A DNA stretch of 64,000 nucleotides, from positions 1-64,000 of the forward strand of contig JANTQF010000045.1 in the NCBI GenBank assembly GCA_032988165.1, read 5' to 3'. Positions within the stretch are counted from its first letter, which is position 1, and each line of letters starts with the position of its first letter. The stretch comes from Emmonsiellopsis sp. PD_33. Taxonomy: Eukaryota; Ascomycota; Eurotiomycetes; Onygenales; Ajellomycetaceae. The notes beneath the pieces are model-generated. The model made no database searches. It was given only the letters and a program-made list of their open reading frames with translations, and was not told where the DNA came from. The position numbers were made by a program, and so were the translations under genes. This document shows, piece by piece, positions 10,776 to 21,539 of this stretch.

Positions 10776-12839
10776 TCACTTAACCCCCCCAACCACCCCC
10801 TCCAACCCCCTCACCCCCTCCCTAACCCCAGGACAATAATGCACCCTCAACAACTCCCCCTCCCACACCGTCCCCGCAAACACATTCGCCCCCTCCACCG
10901 TCCCCGCCGCTCCCAAAAACACCCCATCCCCCTTCCTCTCCTCCGTATTCCACAACGGCGCAATCTTCCTCCCATGCGCCTTCGCCACCCGGCCCAGCAG
11001 CGCCAGCGTCGCCTGTGCGGATTTCTCCGGTAGTTGTAGGGTGGCTGTCATCAGGCGCTTGGAGAAGCCTGCGAGGCGCTGCGGGGGCGGGGCGTGCGCG
11101 CCTTTGGAGAGGAGGGTGGATTGGAGGCAGTGGAGGAGGAGGACGGTGGGGGTTTGGAAGTTTACTTTTTGGGTTTGCGGGGTGGTGGTGGGTGAGGGGG
11201 TGTTGGGGTCTGGGAGGCGGAGGGATTTTGATGGGTTGTATTCGATGTCTGGGTTTAGGGAGAGTGGGTAGAGGGTTTGGTAGAGGTTTGTGATGAAGTA
11301 GCTGAGGTCGAGGTGCAGGGTGGAGGCGGCTTTGCTGGCGTCTTGGCCGTCGAGGAGGGCGAAGGCGGTTATGGAGCAGAGGAGGGCTTCGCGGGTTGTG
11401 TTTCGGGTGGTGGTGTCTTTGAAGGAGTTTGTATTTGCTGTTTCGTTGTCGGAGGGGTTGTTGTCTTCATCGTCGTCGTCGTCGTCGTCGTTGTCAGTGG
11501 GTTGGGTTTGGGCGATTAATTCCTTCAACGCTTCGAGCAAGTCGCCGAAGAAGTCTTGGTTGATTAGGTGGGCGTATTTTGCCAGACCCTCTAGCACGGC
11601 GCCCATCAGGTTCGGGCTGCGCAGTTTGAGGATGCGGAAGTACGTGCCGAAGACGAGCTTGAGGGTTTCGGCTTGCATCTTGTCGCGCTGCTCATGGCTG
11701 ACCAGGGCGTCTGCTTCTTTCAGGTCCTTTTCGACGACTTTGCGCTCCTTGAGGATCTTGCGCTCCTTCTTTGTGCGGAATTCGCGCTTCTGTTTTAGTT
11801 TTTTGCCCTTGTAGGTTTGCTCGTCGGATTGCTTGTCGATGGAGTCTTTGGATCCCTTTGAGGAGAACTCGGAGAGGAGGCGGAGGTGCAGGAAGGTATC
11901 TAGCACGCTGTCGTGGACTTGGAAATCTTTCGCTTTCATCATTTTAGCCAGTAAGCTGACGGCCTCCATGGAGACGATTCCGTCCTCGTCGCTGGAGAAG
12001 ATCTCCTCGATGGTCTGCCGGCACTTGACAAAGTTGTCGTCCACCTTGCGCCGGCCAAGCTGCCCGATCAATATCTTCAAAAGCTCCCCGCGGAAATTGA
12101 AATGCGGCACCGTAGTCAGGAGGCTACAGGTGCAATTGATCGCAATCATCTTCAGACCCTCCGCATCGTCTTCCTTGCTGCCGGCACTGGAAGGTTTCGC
12201 AAACGTAGCCAGCTGCTTCACGTAGTTTTGATACCCAGAGAGCAGAGACTGCTCGAACGAGCGGAGTTTCCGCACCTCCTTTGAAATCTTAGACGACATA
12301 TCATCATCTCCCAACGGCCTGATCCGATATCCGGGGATAACATCTCTATAAACCGCAGCCTGTGTAGCCAATGCTAGCTTCTTGACCGCCGAAATCGACG
12401 CCTGGGATACCATATCCGCCAACGTTTTGAACAACCCAGTATGCTCCTCCGGCTCCTCATTAATCAGCGCCGCAATCCTAGCCAATTCCTCCTTCGCCTG
12501 TCGAATCTGGACTTTGGGCGGCACGCGTGGTTTGGGTTCCTCCTTGACTTCCACCTCCGCCGTATCCGCAACCACCTCCACATCGTCTTCGTCCGAGTCA
12601 AACGGGTTATCAGACTCGTCCTCCACAGCTGCGGATTCCTCGACATGCTCTATCGTCCCCTCCGCGGTCTTGATTGGGAGTCGGCTCTTTTCTTTATCCC
12701 GCTTGTTGCCCTTGCGCGGGCGGCGCTCGTAGTCCTGTTCCAGATCCCATTCCGCAGCACGGCTGAAGAAATCATTCCCGCCGGCACCATTCTCGGCCGG
12801 GCTGAGACGCCTTCTTTTGACAACGTGTCCGGGCGCCAT
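10776..12839 (-). CDS. NOC3: Noc3-type nucleolar complex protein
   Basis: This single-exon gene encodes 687 residues. I start it at the ATG at 12837-12839 (M-A-P-G-H), because further upstream the frame has only non-ATG starts and untypical sequence. The product resembles Noc3, which pairs with Noc2 to move pre-60S particles from nucleolus to nucleoplasm and in yeast also contributes to replication licensing. An acidic, basic-patched N-terminus (about residues 1-110) precedes the Noc3 N-terminal domain (about 115-220) and a CBF/Mak21-type helical repeat region (to about 640). A Lys/Arg-rich segment (about 350-400) and an Asp-rich linker (about 475-495) are visible. Length fits the family (yeast 663). 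It is divergent to NIP7, which is also a 60S factor. Confidence 0.9.
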   Translation of the reverse strand: MAPGHVVKRRRLSPAENGAGGNDFFSRAAEWDLEQDYERRPRKGNKRDKEKSRLPIKTAEGTIEHVEESAAVEDESDNPFDSDEDDVEVVADTAEVEVKEEPKPRVPPKVQIRQAKEELARIAALINEEPEEHTGLFKTLADMVSQASISAVKKLALATQAAVYRDVIPGYRIRPLGDDDMSSKISKEVRKLRSFEQSLLSGYQNYVKQLATFAKPSSAGSKEDDAEGLKMIAINCTCSLLTTVPHFNFRGELLKILIGQLGRRKVDDNFVKCRQTIEEIFSSDEDGIVSMEAVSLLAKMMKAKDFQVHDSVLDTFLHLRLLSEFSSKGSKDSIDKQSDEQTYKGKKLKQKREFRTKKERKILKERKVVEKDLKEADALVSHEQRDKMQAETLKLVFGTYFRILKLRSPNLMGAVLEGLAKYAHLINQDFFGDLLEALKELIAQTQPTDNDDDDDDDEDNNPSDNETANTNSFKDTTTRNTTREALLCSITAFALLDGQDASKAASTLHLDLSYFITNLYQTLYPLSLNPDIEYNPSKSLRLPDPNTPSPTTTPQTQKVNFQTPTVLLLHCLQSTLLSKGAHAPPPQRLAGFSKRLMTATLQLPEKSAQATLALLGRVAKAHGRKIAPLWNTEERKGDGVFLGAAGTVEGANVFAGTVWEGELLRVHYCPGVREGVRGLEGVVGGVK

Positions 12840-13090
12840 CGTTGGATATTGGTTCGGAGTTGGTTGTTGTTCTGTAGAAACTTTTTTCTCACGGACGTTG
12901 TATTTTTTTTTTTTTTGCGGCGCGGAAATGCCAAGACTTCTCACTAGCGGGGAATATTTTATTTGGAGAAAACTTCCAACCAAAAAAAGAGAAGACCAGA
13001 CCAGGACGGAGAGCTTCCAACAGCTAATTGATTTAAATACACAATCAATCCCACTTCTCACCAGAGGGCCATCCCTCTCACTCCGGCACC
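12840..13090. promoter_or_regulatory. bidirectional promoter of NOC3 and NIP7
   Basis: Only 251 bp separate the two divergent start codons, so both 60S-biogenesis genes must draw on this interval for core promoter and leader sequence. It contains a run of 14 T at about 12903-12916 on the plus strand and A-rich stretches near 12970-12990, the kind of poly(dA:dT) that keeps nucleosomes away. I saw no perfect PAC (GCGATGAG) element. Shared regulation is inferred from layout and function. Confidence 0.6.
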
Positions 13091-13856
13091 ATGCGCGCCC
13101 TCACAGAAACAGAAACCCAAACCCTCTTCTCCAAGCTCGCAAACTACACCGGCCGCTCGCTCAACAACCTCATCGCACCCCCCACGACCAGCACCGACGG
13201 CACCGCCAACTCCGACCCCTCCGCCAACGACCGCCACGTCTTCCGCCTCCATGCCTCGCGCGTCTACTACGTGCGCCTCTCGATAGCCAACCTGGCCACC
13301 TCGGTGCCGCGCGACAGCCTGCTCTCGCTGGGCACCTGCATCGGCAAGTTCACCAAGACGGGCAAGTTCCGGCTGCACATCACGGCGCTGGATGTGATTG
13401 CGCCGCACGCGCGGTATAAGGTGTGGGTCAAGGCGAATGGGGAGATGCCGTTCCTGTATGGTGGGAATGTGGTCAAGGCGCATGTTGGGCGGTGGAGTGA
13501 GGATTGTCCTGAGCATTCGGGGGTGGTGGTGCATTCGATGGATGATACGCCGTTGGTGGGTTTTTCCTCTGTCTTACTTTTCGTATATGTGAAGGAATTG
13601 TTAAGTGCTGGTGGTCGGGTGCTAACTAAATTGTCTGAAATAGGGATTCGGAGTTACTGCTAGATCAACGGCGGAGGCACGACGTCTCGACCCTACAGGT
13701 ATCGCGACGTTTAGACAGGCGGATATAGGAGAATATCTGAGAGAGGTAACCCTCTCTTTTCTTCCTTTTCTCGTGGACATGGAATGCCATTTGTATTGGA
13801 TGATATATCTAACGTTTTGACGCAAAATTTAGGAGGATACCCTTTTCACGACGTGA
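13091..13856 (+). CDS. NIP7: 60S ribosome biogenesis factor Nip7
   Basis: The CDS joins 13091-13555, 13644-13745 and 13833-13856, encoding 196 residues. Both introns have GT...AG ends and CTAAC-type branch points (CTAAC at 13622, CTAAC at 13809), and phases are 0/0. Nip7 is a small nucleolar/pre-60S protein needed for 27S pre-rRNA processing. It has an N-terminal alpha/beta domain (about 1-95) and a C-terminal RNA-binding PUA domain (about 96-175), recognisable from G-K-F-T-K-T-G-K-F-R-L-H-I-T and Y-G-G-N-V-V-K-A-H. The spliced tail G-F-G-V-T-A-R-S-T ... Y-L-R-E-E-D-T-L-F is the typical family end and confirms the last two exons, the last being only seven codons. Length is slightly above yeast (181) because of a Thr/Ser/Asn insertion near residues 32-46. 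Confidence 0.94.
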
Positions 13857-14697
13857 TTTTGCTCTACTCTGTTCTTTCTTCGATCCTATTGTTTCACAAG
13901 TGGGAAAAAGCTGGTTCTGTCTTTGGCGTTTTTGCGTGGTATAGTGTTACGGGTCTTTTACTTGAAAATTCTTATGGAATAGAGGTTTTATATGGGTTAA
14001 TATATATGTTGTTTCTGAGGATTCCTACATTCTAAGCCCTTCTTTGTTTGATTGAGGAATCGGTCATATCATCAGGATGCTCTGGACAGCTCTTATTGGG
14101 GTTTGGATGCTTGTCCAGTATCTCTTAATATTCTGGTATGGATGGATATAGATGTCCGTCATGCCTTTTGTGTCCCAACATTGGAAGCGTCAAAGCCCAG
14201 AATCGCAACCAGTCCAGGAGACGGTGGATGCAAAGTTATATTCTGGATCTATAGATATAATCTGATAATCCTACATACTATCCACCAGCAACAAAACTAC
14301 CAGAGAAAGAAAACAGAAATAAAATAGATCTCCATTAGATGGCACGTGACTCGAGAGTCTGCCTGGTCGGGTAACTTTCCCTTTCTGGCCATCGTCAACT
14401 TCGATTCAACTTCGACTTCAAGCTGGATAGACCGCGAAGACAACGACATCTGTAAACTTCATTCCCGTGACATCTCGATTCTTGCGTCTCTTAGCTTTGG
14501 ATACCCCCCAGAGTCTGGCATCCCCCCTACCAGCCAGCTAGGCATATTCTCCCCGCTATCCCATAGCAAACCCAGCTAACCCGCCTCACCACCCCGCCAT
14601 TTCCCCTCCATATCGCCATCCACCAACCCATTTCTTCCCGTATCCCATATTTACCTGGCTGGTTAGGCTCTCCTGAGAGACTAGGGTACCCGCAATC
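13857..14697. other. intergenic region, NIP7 3' end and DCN1 promoter
   Basis: No coding sequence could be supported. A CACGTGAC E-box-like site is at 14343-14350. The short frames here have no family resemblance. The last ~100 bp before the DCN1 start are C/T-rich, as expected for a fungal leader. Confidence 0.6.
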
Positions 14698-16858
14698 ATG
14701 CCGTCAGCCTATTCTTCCAGCCAGAAGCAGACGATCTTGGAGTTTGTCAGCGTCACCGGCGCAAGGGATTCTGTGGCGGCAAAGGTATGTATAGCTGTTT
14801 GTTGTCCCCGGTGGGAATAAACGTGTTTGTTCTGTAGGCTTTCACAGGCCTATATAGCCTTGCGTTTTCAAGAATGTAGTGTCCGCTATGCTAACCGTTG
14901 ATGGACTCTTGGTATTCGTCTAGTTTCTCAAAGCAAGCAAATGGAATCTTCAGCAGGCCATTAATGAGTAGGTGGCTTTTGTTTTCTTTTCTTGATTGTT
15001 CCAGATATGTTTGTGTATTTTGATTACTTTTCCATGTTTGCCGGATATGAGCCATGATTTGGCTAGTTCACTATCTTGGGTTTGCCTATATGGAGCAGTG
15101 GATGGGTGCTTGCAGGAGCATGAGACAGAGGGCATTCTTTCAAACAATGGATGGCCTTCGTCTCTGTGGAGATATTTGCCCAGGAGTGTCTTTAGCAAGC
15201 CGGGAAGGCCTATGGATGAACTGGCACCTATCAGGCTATTTTGCGTGGCGGAGTACTCCCGCTCCCGCCGGGTTCAAAGCCATGACAAGGCTCCCCAGCG
15301 GGTTCCTGGTTGGACCAGGTTGATATTCTGTCGCATACATCCCGGATCTCTAAAATCTTGACTGCCAGTTCAATCAAGTTGGGAGCATTTCCTACGGAAG
15401 GAACATCCTCACCCAACGCCCCAGTGAATAGGCGCCGCCATCTGTTACCGGGGAGATTCGACATACCATCACCCATCTCTGAGGGTACATGCTTCTACAT
15501 ACCTCCGGGCTTGCTGAAGGAAACTCCCATAGCCCGGTCACGGACTTTCTATTTCTCCCAGCATTCCCGTTCTCCTCTGTGGCTGCTTCCCCATCCCTCG
15601 CAAGTCCACCACGTTGCCCCCGCGATGGCTCCCCGTCGCGCCAGATTGCCGATCAAGCGGAAGTATGCCTGTTATTGCGTTTCTTGATGTTCCACCGTCT
15701 GCGTCCTGGATCGAAGCTTATGCTTCCAATATTATGCCCCCCTTCCCAAAGTCTGGCTCACCTCAGCGGACACTTTCACCCTGTTTTGGGAAACTGTTCA
15801 ACACCTATCTCAATTGACGCGCTTGGAGAACCCCGTTGAACTTTACGGCAAATGGATCCCTTACATTTCCTCGCTTTTCTTGGCGAAGTGCCTCTTTTTA
15901 GGTTGTTTAGCTGTTGATTTTTCTGGCTTCATTACACTGTCATATTTCGAGCCAAACCTGGAGACAAGAGCATGCTAACCAATTTTTTGGTACTGGTAGA
16001 TATTACCAAACAGACAATGGGTCTTCAGCTGACTCCGCTGCACTGAACAAGCTGTTTGATAGCTATCGGGGTAACCACACCTCACTACAAGGCCTTATAT
16101 CATATGGTGTGGCGCTAACCGTCAAAAATAGACGCACCAGAAGATAAGCCAGATACCATTGGCCTCGATGGCGCAATGAAATACTTCGGCGATATTGGAG
16201 TACAAATGAACGAACTTGTTTGCTTTGCCATTGCAGAATTTCTCCGCTCTCCTACGATGGGGGAATTCACCCGGGAACACTTCGTCCAAAAATGGGGACA
16301 AGAAAAGTATGTTTATCTCCAACCGCCCCCCTCCTTCACCGCCTTATTATTAAATACCAGCAAACATTACTCTACATCCTTAAATCCTAACAACAATTTT
16401 TCTTTCCCGATTACAGCTGCGACACCATCGCCAAACAATCCAACTACGCCGCCCGGCTCCGTTCCCAACTCCCCATCGACCCCGCCCTCTTCCGCCGCGT
16501 ATACCGCTACGTATTCCCCATCTCCTGCGAAGACAAGCGCCGCACCATCGACCTCGAAATAGCCATCGAGTACTGGAACCTATTCTTCACCCCGGCCACC
16601 GGCGGCATCAAATGGAACACTCGCAGCACACGCTGGCTGGACTTGTGGGTCGCGTTCGTGCAGGAACACTGGAAGAAACCCGTCAGCAAGGATCTGTGGG
16701 AGCAGACGGAGGTGTTTATGCGGAAGACGCAGGAGGATGAGAGCTTGAGTTGGTGGAGTGAGGATGGGGCGTGGCCGGGGTTGATTGATGAGTTTGTGGC
16801 GTTTGTGCAGGCGAAGAGGCCGAAGGGGGCTGCGGGGGAGGCGATGGAGGTTGAGTAG
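14698..16858 (+). CDS. DCN1: Dcn1-like cullin neddylation factor
   Basis: The CDS joins 14698-14784, 14924-14967, 16000-16070, 16132-16306 and 16417-16858, giving 272 residues (yeast Dcn1: 269). All joins keep frame and have GT-AG ends with CTAAC-like branch sites. Dcn1 is the scaffold-type NEDD8 E3 that brings Ubc12~NEDD8 to cullins and so activates SCF-type ubiquitin ligases. Exons 1-2 encode the N-terminal UBA-like domain (S-Q-K-Q-T-I-L-E-F ... W-N-L-Q-Q-A-I-N). Exons 3-5 encode the PONY/cullin-binding domain (L-F-D-S-Y-R-D, D-G-A-M-K-Y-F-G-D-I-G, I-E-Y-W-N-L-F-F, W-A-fold C-terminus with W-P-G-L-I-D-E-F-V). Intron 2 is 1,032 bp (14968-15999), ten times the local norm, with no convincing gene inside it. 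The other introns are 61-139 bp. The acidic tail ends M-E-V-E. Confidence 0.93.
14968..15999 (+). other. unusually long intron 2 of DCN1
   Basis: The intron starts GTAGGTGG and ends CTGGTAG, with a CTAAC branch site at about 15975, 25 bases before the acceptor. GC content looks close to the genic average, not AT-rich like the repeat compartment. The longest frames inside (about 80-125 codons on either strand) are unrelated to anything I recognise. An inserted, later captured segment or a non-coding transcript is possible. Confidence 0.65.
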
Positions 16859-17882
16859 GGAGGTTTACTGATCTGTATTTGAGATGGGGGGGTGGGGTGT
16901 TAGCCGGATAGATTGATATTTTCTGAATGCGATGGACAATGATGAAGTGATAGATGGTATGGTATGGTATGGATAGCATTAGGTTTCATACATGCGTGAC
17001 ATGTATATATACCATCGAGAAATGAATGGGATGGGCGGAGGAAATGGAAATGGTTGGGATTTTATAACTGTGGCGCTCTTATGTTACTCCGTTTTAGCCC
17101 TTCTCTTATTAGCTTTTCCCGTCTGAGGACGGTCTTTTATGATAAATATGGATTGGCCATGTTATTCACTACTTATTTATAGCGGGATGATCATAGTCAG
17201 CGTGGTCAGTCGCGAGGAGAGCGAAAACAATTACTCCGTAGAGAGAACGAAACCGGTTACAAATGATAAATAAAGAGGACAAAGCAAAAAGTAAAAGGTT
17301 CTGATATTTCATTCTTGGTCTTTTTTGGGGGGTTTTTTATCTTGATACTTGTAACTATGGCATGAAACAAAATGGGGATTTGGCTTGGTAGATTAGTCTC
17401 TGGAAAATAAGTGGGAAATAATAAAGAGGAAATGAGATATGACTGGGTTTGATAGGTAGGTTGTTAACTAGAGGGGAGAAGTAGAGTTGGAATGGGAGTA
17501 AATCTCGGGGTTTGGAGGGTCGAAAGGGAAAAAGGGGTAGATGAAAGAAGGGCGAGAAGAAAAAGACGGGGACGAAGATGAGAAGGGAAGGAAGTTTAGT
17601 AGAGAAAGATCAGAATGAGAAAGGAGAAGAAATCAAAAGAAGAGAGAAAAAGACGGCAAATAGTAGCAAATTGGCATAACATAACCCCTTAATTGGCAGT
17701 AGAGATAGAAAACGTGTCAGCAAAACCACAAAGAAACAAATAGGGATAGAAAGAGAGAATTCTCGCACTGATCATCCCTATTTGATCAACCGAATCAAAT
17801 AATAGTAACGACGGGAAGTAAAGTCAGAGGAATTGCACGTCATCCCCATCCCCTCCACCGCGGTGATAAAATCCCATCCGCC
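16859..17882. other. intergenic region between convergent genes
   Basis: DCN1 (+) and the SprT/BTB-like gene (-) converge here, so the stretch should contain both 3' untranslated regions. It has GGTAT direct repeats near 16955-16975 and a long purine-rich tract at about 17390-17660 on the plus strand. No coding sequence is visible. Confidence 0.6.
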
Positions 17883-20273
17883 TCATCGTGCATAGCGCAA
17901 ACCATCATAGAAATACGAATCAATAGATCGTCTAGGATGCAGCGGTGAGTCTCTCACCCGTTCCCGCAACCGTATCGGCAGTGGTGACAGTGAGCGTCTA
18001 GGATGTAACGGTAAGGGTCTCACCGGTCCCCGCGGCGATGGTGGCAGCGGGCGCGGAACCGGGCGTTTGAATCGGGATTTTAGATAAGGGGGGCCAATTT
18101 CTTCTTCATCGTCGTTGTCGTATCCATCGCTAGGAGGGTAGCTGACCGGGGGTTCGCGGGAGGGCTTGTTTTTGTGGCTGTTTTTGATTTGTTGCTTTCT
18201 GCGGCAGCATTTGCAATGGGAGTGATGGGGTGTATCATCATCGGATGATGACGATGACGCCGACGATGAGGTGGAGTCGGAGGAAGAGTCGGAGGGAGAG
18301 TCGGCTCGTCGCTTTCCTTTGCCTTTCTTCTTGTTCTTCTTTTTCTGCTTTTTGGCGTCTTTTGCTTTCTCCTTCTCCTTCTCCTTTTTCTTCTGCTTCT
18401 CCTTTTCCTCCGCTATCTCATCCCCCATCGCTTCTCTCACTTTAATTTTTCTATATGCCAAAGCATCATTGTACTCGGGAATCATTTCAGGATATCTATG
18501 CTCAAGAGCCCGAATTTCGCGAGGAGAGAACTCCGGGGTCCAGGTCCCACAACGGACATCGGTCCGTATATAATTTATTGCGCGTTCAACGGCTTCCCGG
18601 CTAGTAATCCTCCCATAAGCCCTGTCGCCTATATCAGATTCCCATCTCACCCTTGGTTTGTGGCCAGAAGGCTCTCCCTGCCTGTGGCTTTGATACTGAT
18701 GCGTAGCGGGCAAACTTTGTCGTCCCTGTTTCTTTTCCTCCTTCTCCTTCAACTTCTTCTTATCCTCTTTCTCCTTCGATTTTTTCTTCTCTTCCTCCTT
18801 CAACTCCTCATGTACCTCTGCACAATCCCCCGCGAACAACTGGCTGCTCGTTCGCAATTTCTCAAACCGCTCCACCCATTCATGGCATTGCAGGACGGTC
18901 ATGTTCGTCACCCCATCCTCCGGTCGCGCCCGGGCCAGGAACTTCTGAACCCATTCACGAAGCTTATTCTTATCTCCTTCGCGTTTGAAACCCTTGTCGT
19001 TGTATATCTCTTCGAGCGGTGCCATGGGGTCTTCATGTATATATTCGTACGAGTATAAAAGTCTCTTAAGAGCGTGGGCGCGGAGGTCGTCAAAATCCAG
19101 CTTGCTAGCAAGGATGAAGACGCGGATATCTGTAAGGATATATTCCGGGCCTTTGGGTTGGTATGCCTTTATCAAGGAGGCTCTCTTGTCTTTAGCCGCG
19201 ACGGGGAGAGGCTTTGGAGCGTAATCGCCATTGTTTATGTAGTTGTAGAATGCGAGAAATATCCCATCTGATTTAGCGGGGACTTTGATGATGCTGCCAT
19301 TGTCTTTAGCCACGGTGAGAAGGCGTGGATGATTTAACAAGTCCTCGGCTGCTATGGGAATTGCGTATGTGGAGTAATGGAGCTCGACAAATTCATCTCG
19401 ATCTATAGGATGTCGGGAGCGAAGGACGGGAGTGAATTTACCCTTTTCTGAGTCCACGGTGTGGAAGTAGTGTGTTTTCGGGCTAGTAGGCAGAAGAGTC
19501 AACAAGTAAAGGTTTCATAACTTATATACGGTCACTCACTGTATAATATCCTTTTTATCCAATTTCATCCCTTTCAATTCTGAGCTCCAAATTCGGCAGG
19601 TCTCTTTATCCTCGTAGTCGCCGCAATAATAGGGACATGAGATTCTTCCGTTGCTGGACTCCGCAGGGCCACCCTTAGTAGGTTCGTAGGCAAAGAAAGG
19701 GTGGAATAGATCAAGTAATTCTATCCCTTTGGGTCGGAAGACTTCCATGATTTTGTATAGTACACAGCTGTATCCCAGTCCATGATCTAGTCGATATTTA
19801 TCAGTGCCTGATGACCAGGCATCTCCACAACAGACCAGGAAATACGCATGTGCCATATGATGGATCAGGGTTGCCAGGAGGTCCTCAAAACGTATACCTG
19901 CCGCAGTTCTGACATTGAGCGTAATCGTAATTCGCGAATCTTCCATGTTCGGTATTGAAGTAGTGCCATGATAGTACGTGTCATAAGGCTTAGTCCTTAG
20001 GTAAACCTCGTCCTTGAGAATGCCACGGAAAAGTTCCTTGTCCAGCGTGTCGAAAACTTGATAAAGAAGGATCCCGGAATCATCCCCATGGATTGGGCAG
20101 GGTTTGAGTGTCTTGACTTTGGAATCTTTGTGACTGTCAAGAGCTTCGAGAGCGAGTTTCGTCGCGACTGTTTCGCTGAGACCATGGTTGGGGTTCGGAG
20201 GCACTCCCTTTGCGTGTAGGCCTCTAGGGGACTCTGACTTGCGGTATGTACAACTGCATATATCGGGGGCCAT
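17883..20273 (-). CDS. SprT-like (catalytic Glu replaced) plus BTB-like fusion protein
   Basis: I read one gene, complement(join(17883..19482, 19540..20273)), of 777 residues. The intron is 57 bp, with donor GTGAGT and acceptor CTACTAG. The downstream frame has no ATG in its first ~165 codons, and the splice joins both frames exactly, so one protein is more likely than two. Residues 1-244 carry a SprT-type zincin signature: L-I-H-H-M-A-H at 136-142 and D-H-G at 163-165. The zinc-ligand histidines (138, 142, 164) are kept, but the catalytic Glu of H-E-x-x-H is His139. Residues ~262-400 look like a divergent BTB/POZ fold (A-E-D-L-L-N-H-P-R ... I-L-A-S-K-L-D-F-D-D-L-R-A-H-A-L). Two Lys/Glu coiled-coil stretches (~470-500, ~600-637), a Ser/Asp run and an Arg/Pro-rich tail follow. 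Function is unknown; a non-catalytic DNA-protein or ubiquitin-pathway adaptor is speculation. Confidence 0.72.
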
Positions 20274-20369
20274 GGTGGGTTCGATGGTAATACTGCCGAA
20301 CTGGTGGGAATGTGGTGTTTAGCGGAGGGTGAAAGAAACAGAAATAAAAGGAACGATAAATTCGGGGGG

Positions 20370-20379
20370 TATTTAAATA
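20370..20379 (-). promoter_or_regulatory. TATA-like element upstream of the SprT/BTB gene
   Basis: TATTTAAATA is a perfect 10-bp palindrome about 100 bp upstream of the ATG at 20273. Distance and sequence suit a TATA box; the assignment is by position only. Confidence 0.4.
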
Positions 20380-21539
20380 GATAGATCCGGTGGTCTGGAC
20401 AACGTGTTCTGCTGGCTATGAGCTACAGCATGTTTGACGGATCACAAGAGTGGGCCCTTTAGACGGATTTGTTGGCGGGGAGCATATGTGCCCAATTTCC
20501 GGGGAGTCCAGCATGGGCCTAATGTTAATGGAGTGGAAAACGAAAGGTGATAGGTGGGCAGAGAGTTTATATCAGGATAAGCGTAGCCACTGGGCCTCCC
20601 GCAAAGGGGCTCAACAGCGCATAATGCTTGCCCTACTATGACACAATATGACCACAAGAACAATGCTCCTGACCATGTTTATGAACACAAACAATAGAAA
20701 GCACGGAAGCTACCTGGTGGAGGTGGTCTACCGGAAAGGCTTAGCAGATTGAAGTAAGAGAGACCATTCTAGATAGGGAACGATGTATCCATAGTCGGAA
20801 TTTCCTAGGACAAGGGGCCTAGTCGGGCAGCTATGACTCTACCTAGGAGGAAGCTAAAATAGGCTTCTTTTCGTGATGTGATAGATCGGAACCTTAATTT
20901 GGAGCAGGGTAGATATGATGAAGCCAGGCAAACCTTCAGCAAGTTGGAATGTGTAACATGCCAGGTTGTAATAAAGTTGTGCCAGGGAAGGCCAGTTGCA
21001 CAACTAGCTGCACAAAACCGCCTGACAGGCGAAGGAAGGTAATGGAAAGGACCTAGGGTGACCTAGCCATTTTATGCACTGTCCCGTGCCATGCAGAATG
21101 ACATATCTTTAGAATTTCATTGAAGTTGTGGATTATGGATTCGTGGAAATGTTGACACGAGGCATTGCAGCCAGACTTTCTGAAAAAATAATCAGTTGGC
21201 ACAAACACATTTGGGCCCCAGACTTCAGGGCAAAGAGACAAGCAAGGCAACCACAAACAACAAATAAACACACAGTTAACCGTAACCAGAACTATATTTG
21301 GTCAATGAAGGAAAGCAGGTAGGGTATAAGAGCAAACGTGTTTTGAAAAACAAACCAATGCAGATATGGCAGCAAAACTGGTGGGAGTCAGGGGTTGATG
21401 TGGGCAGATAGTGCGGAAAAGAACTAGCTAGATGGGTAAAATTAGGCAGTCATCAATATCAAGTTTGCCAATCTTATGTACGGTGAATGAAAGAAGGATA
21501 AGGACTTTTTGCCTTGGGCTTGCGTTATCACGTCCTTCA
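20380..21539. other. intergenic region, no gene seen
   Basis: About 1.2 kb upstream of the SprT/BTB gene and downstream of the PPxY gene. Base composition is ordinary, with CpG present. Short frames on both strands lack family resemblance. Several CCTAG/CTAGG words near 20805-20850 and 21050-21065 give a mildly repetitive look, but I could not define a repeat. Confidence 0.55.

Noticed and set aside
11320..12947. Plus-strand frames of 130-168 codons opposite NOC3
   Set aside because: Ser/Arg/Val-rich mirror images of NOC3 low-complexity codons, with no conserved motifs.
15231..15330. tRNA-like B-box GGTTCAAAGCC
   Set aside because: The flanks cannot form a T-arm or acceptor stem, and no A-box at the proper distance was found.
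19483..19539. Reading the SprT-like and BTB-like frames as two separate genes
   Set aside because: The downstream frame lacks an ATG for about 165 codons and the gap is a canonical 57-bp intron that joins both frames precisely.
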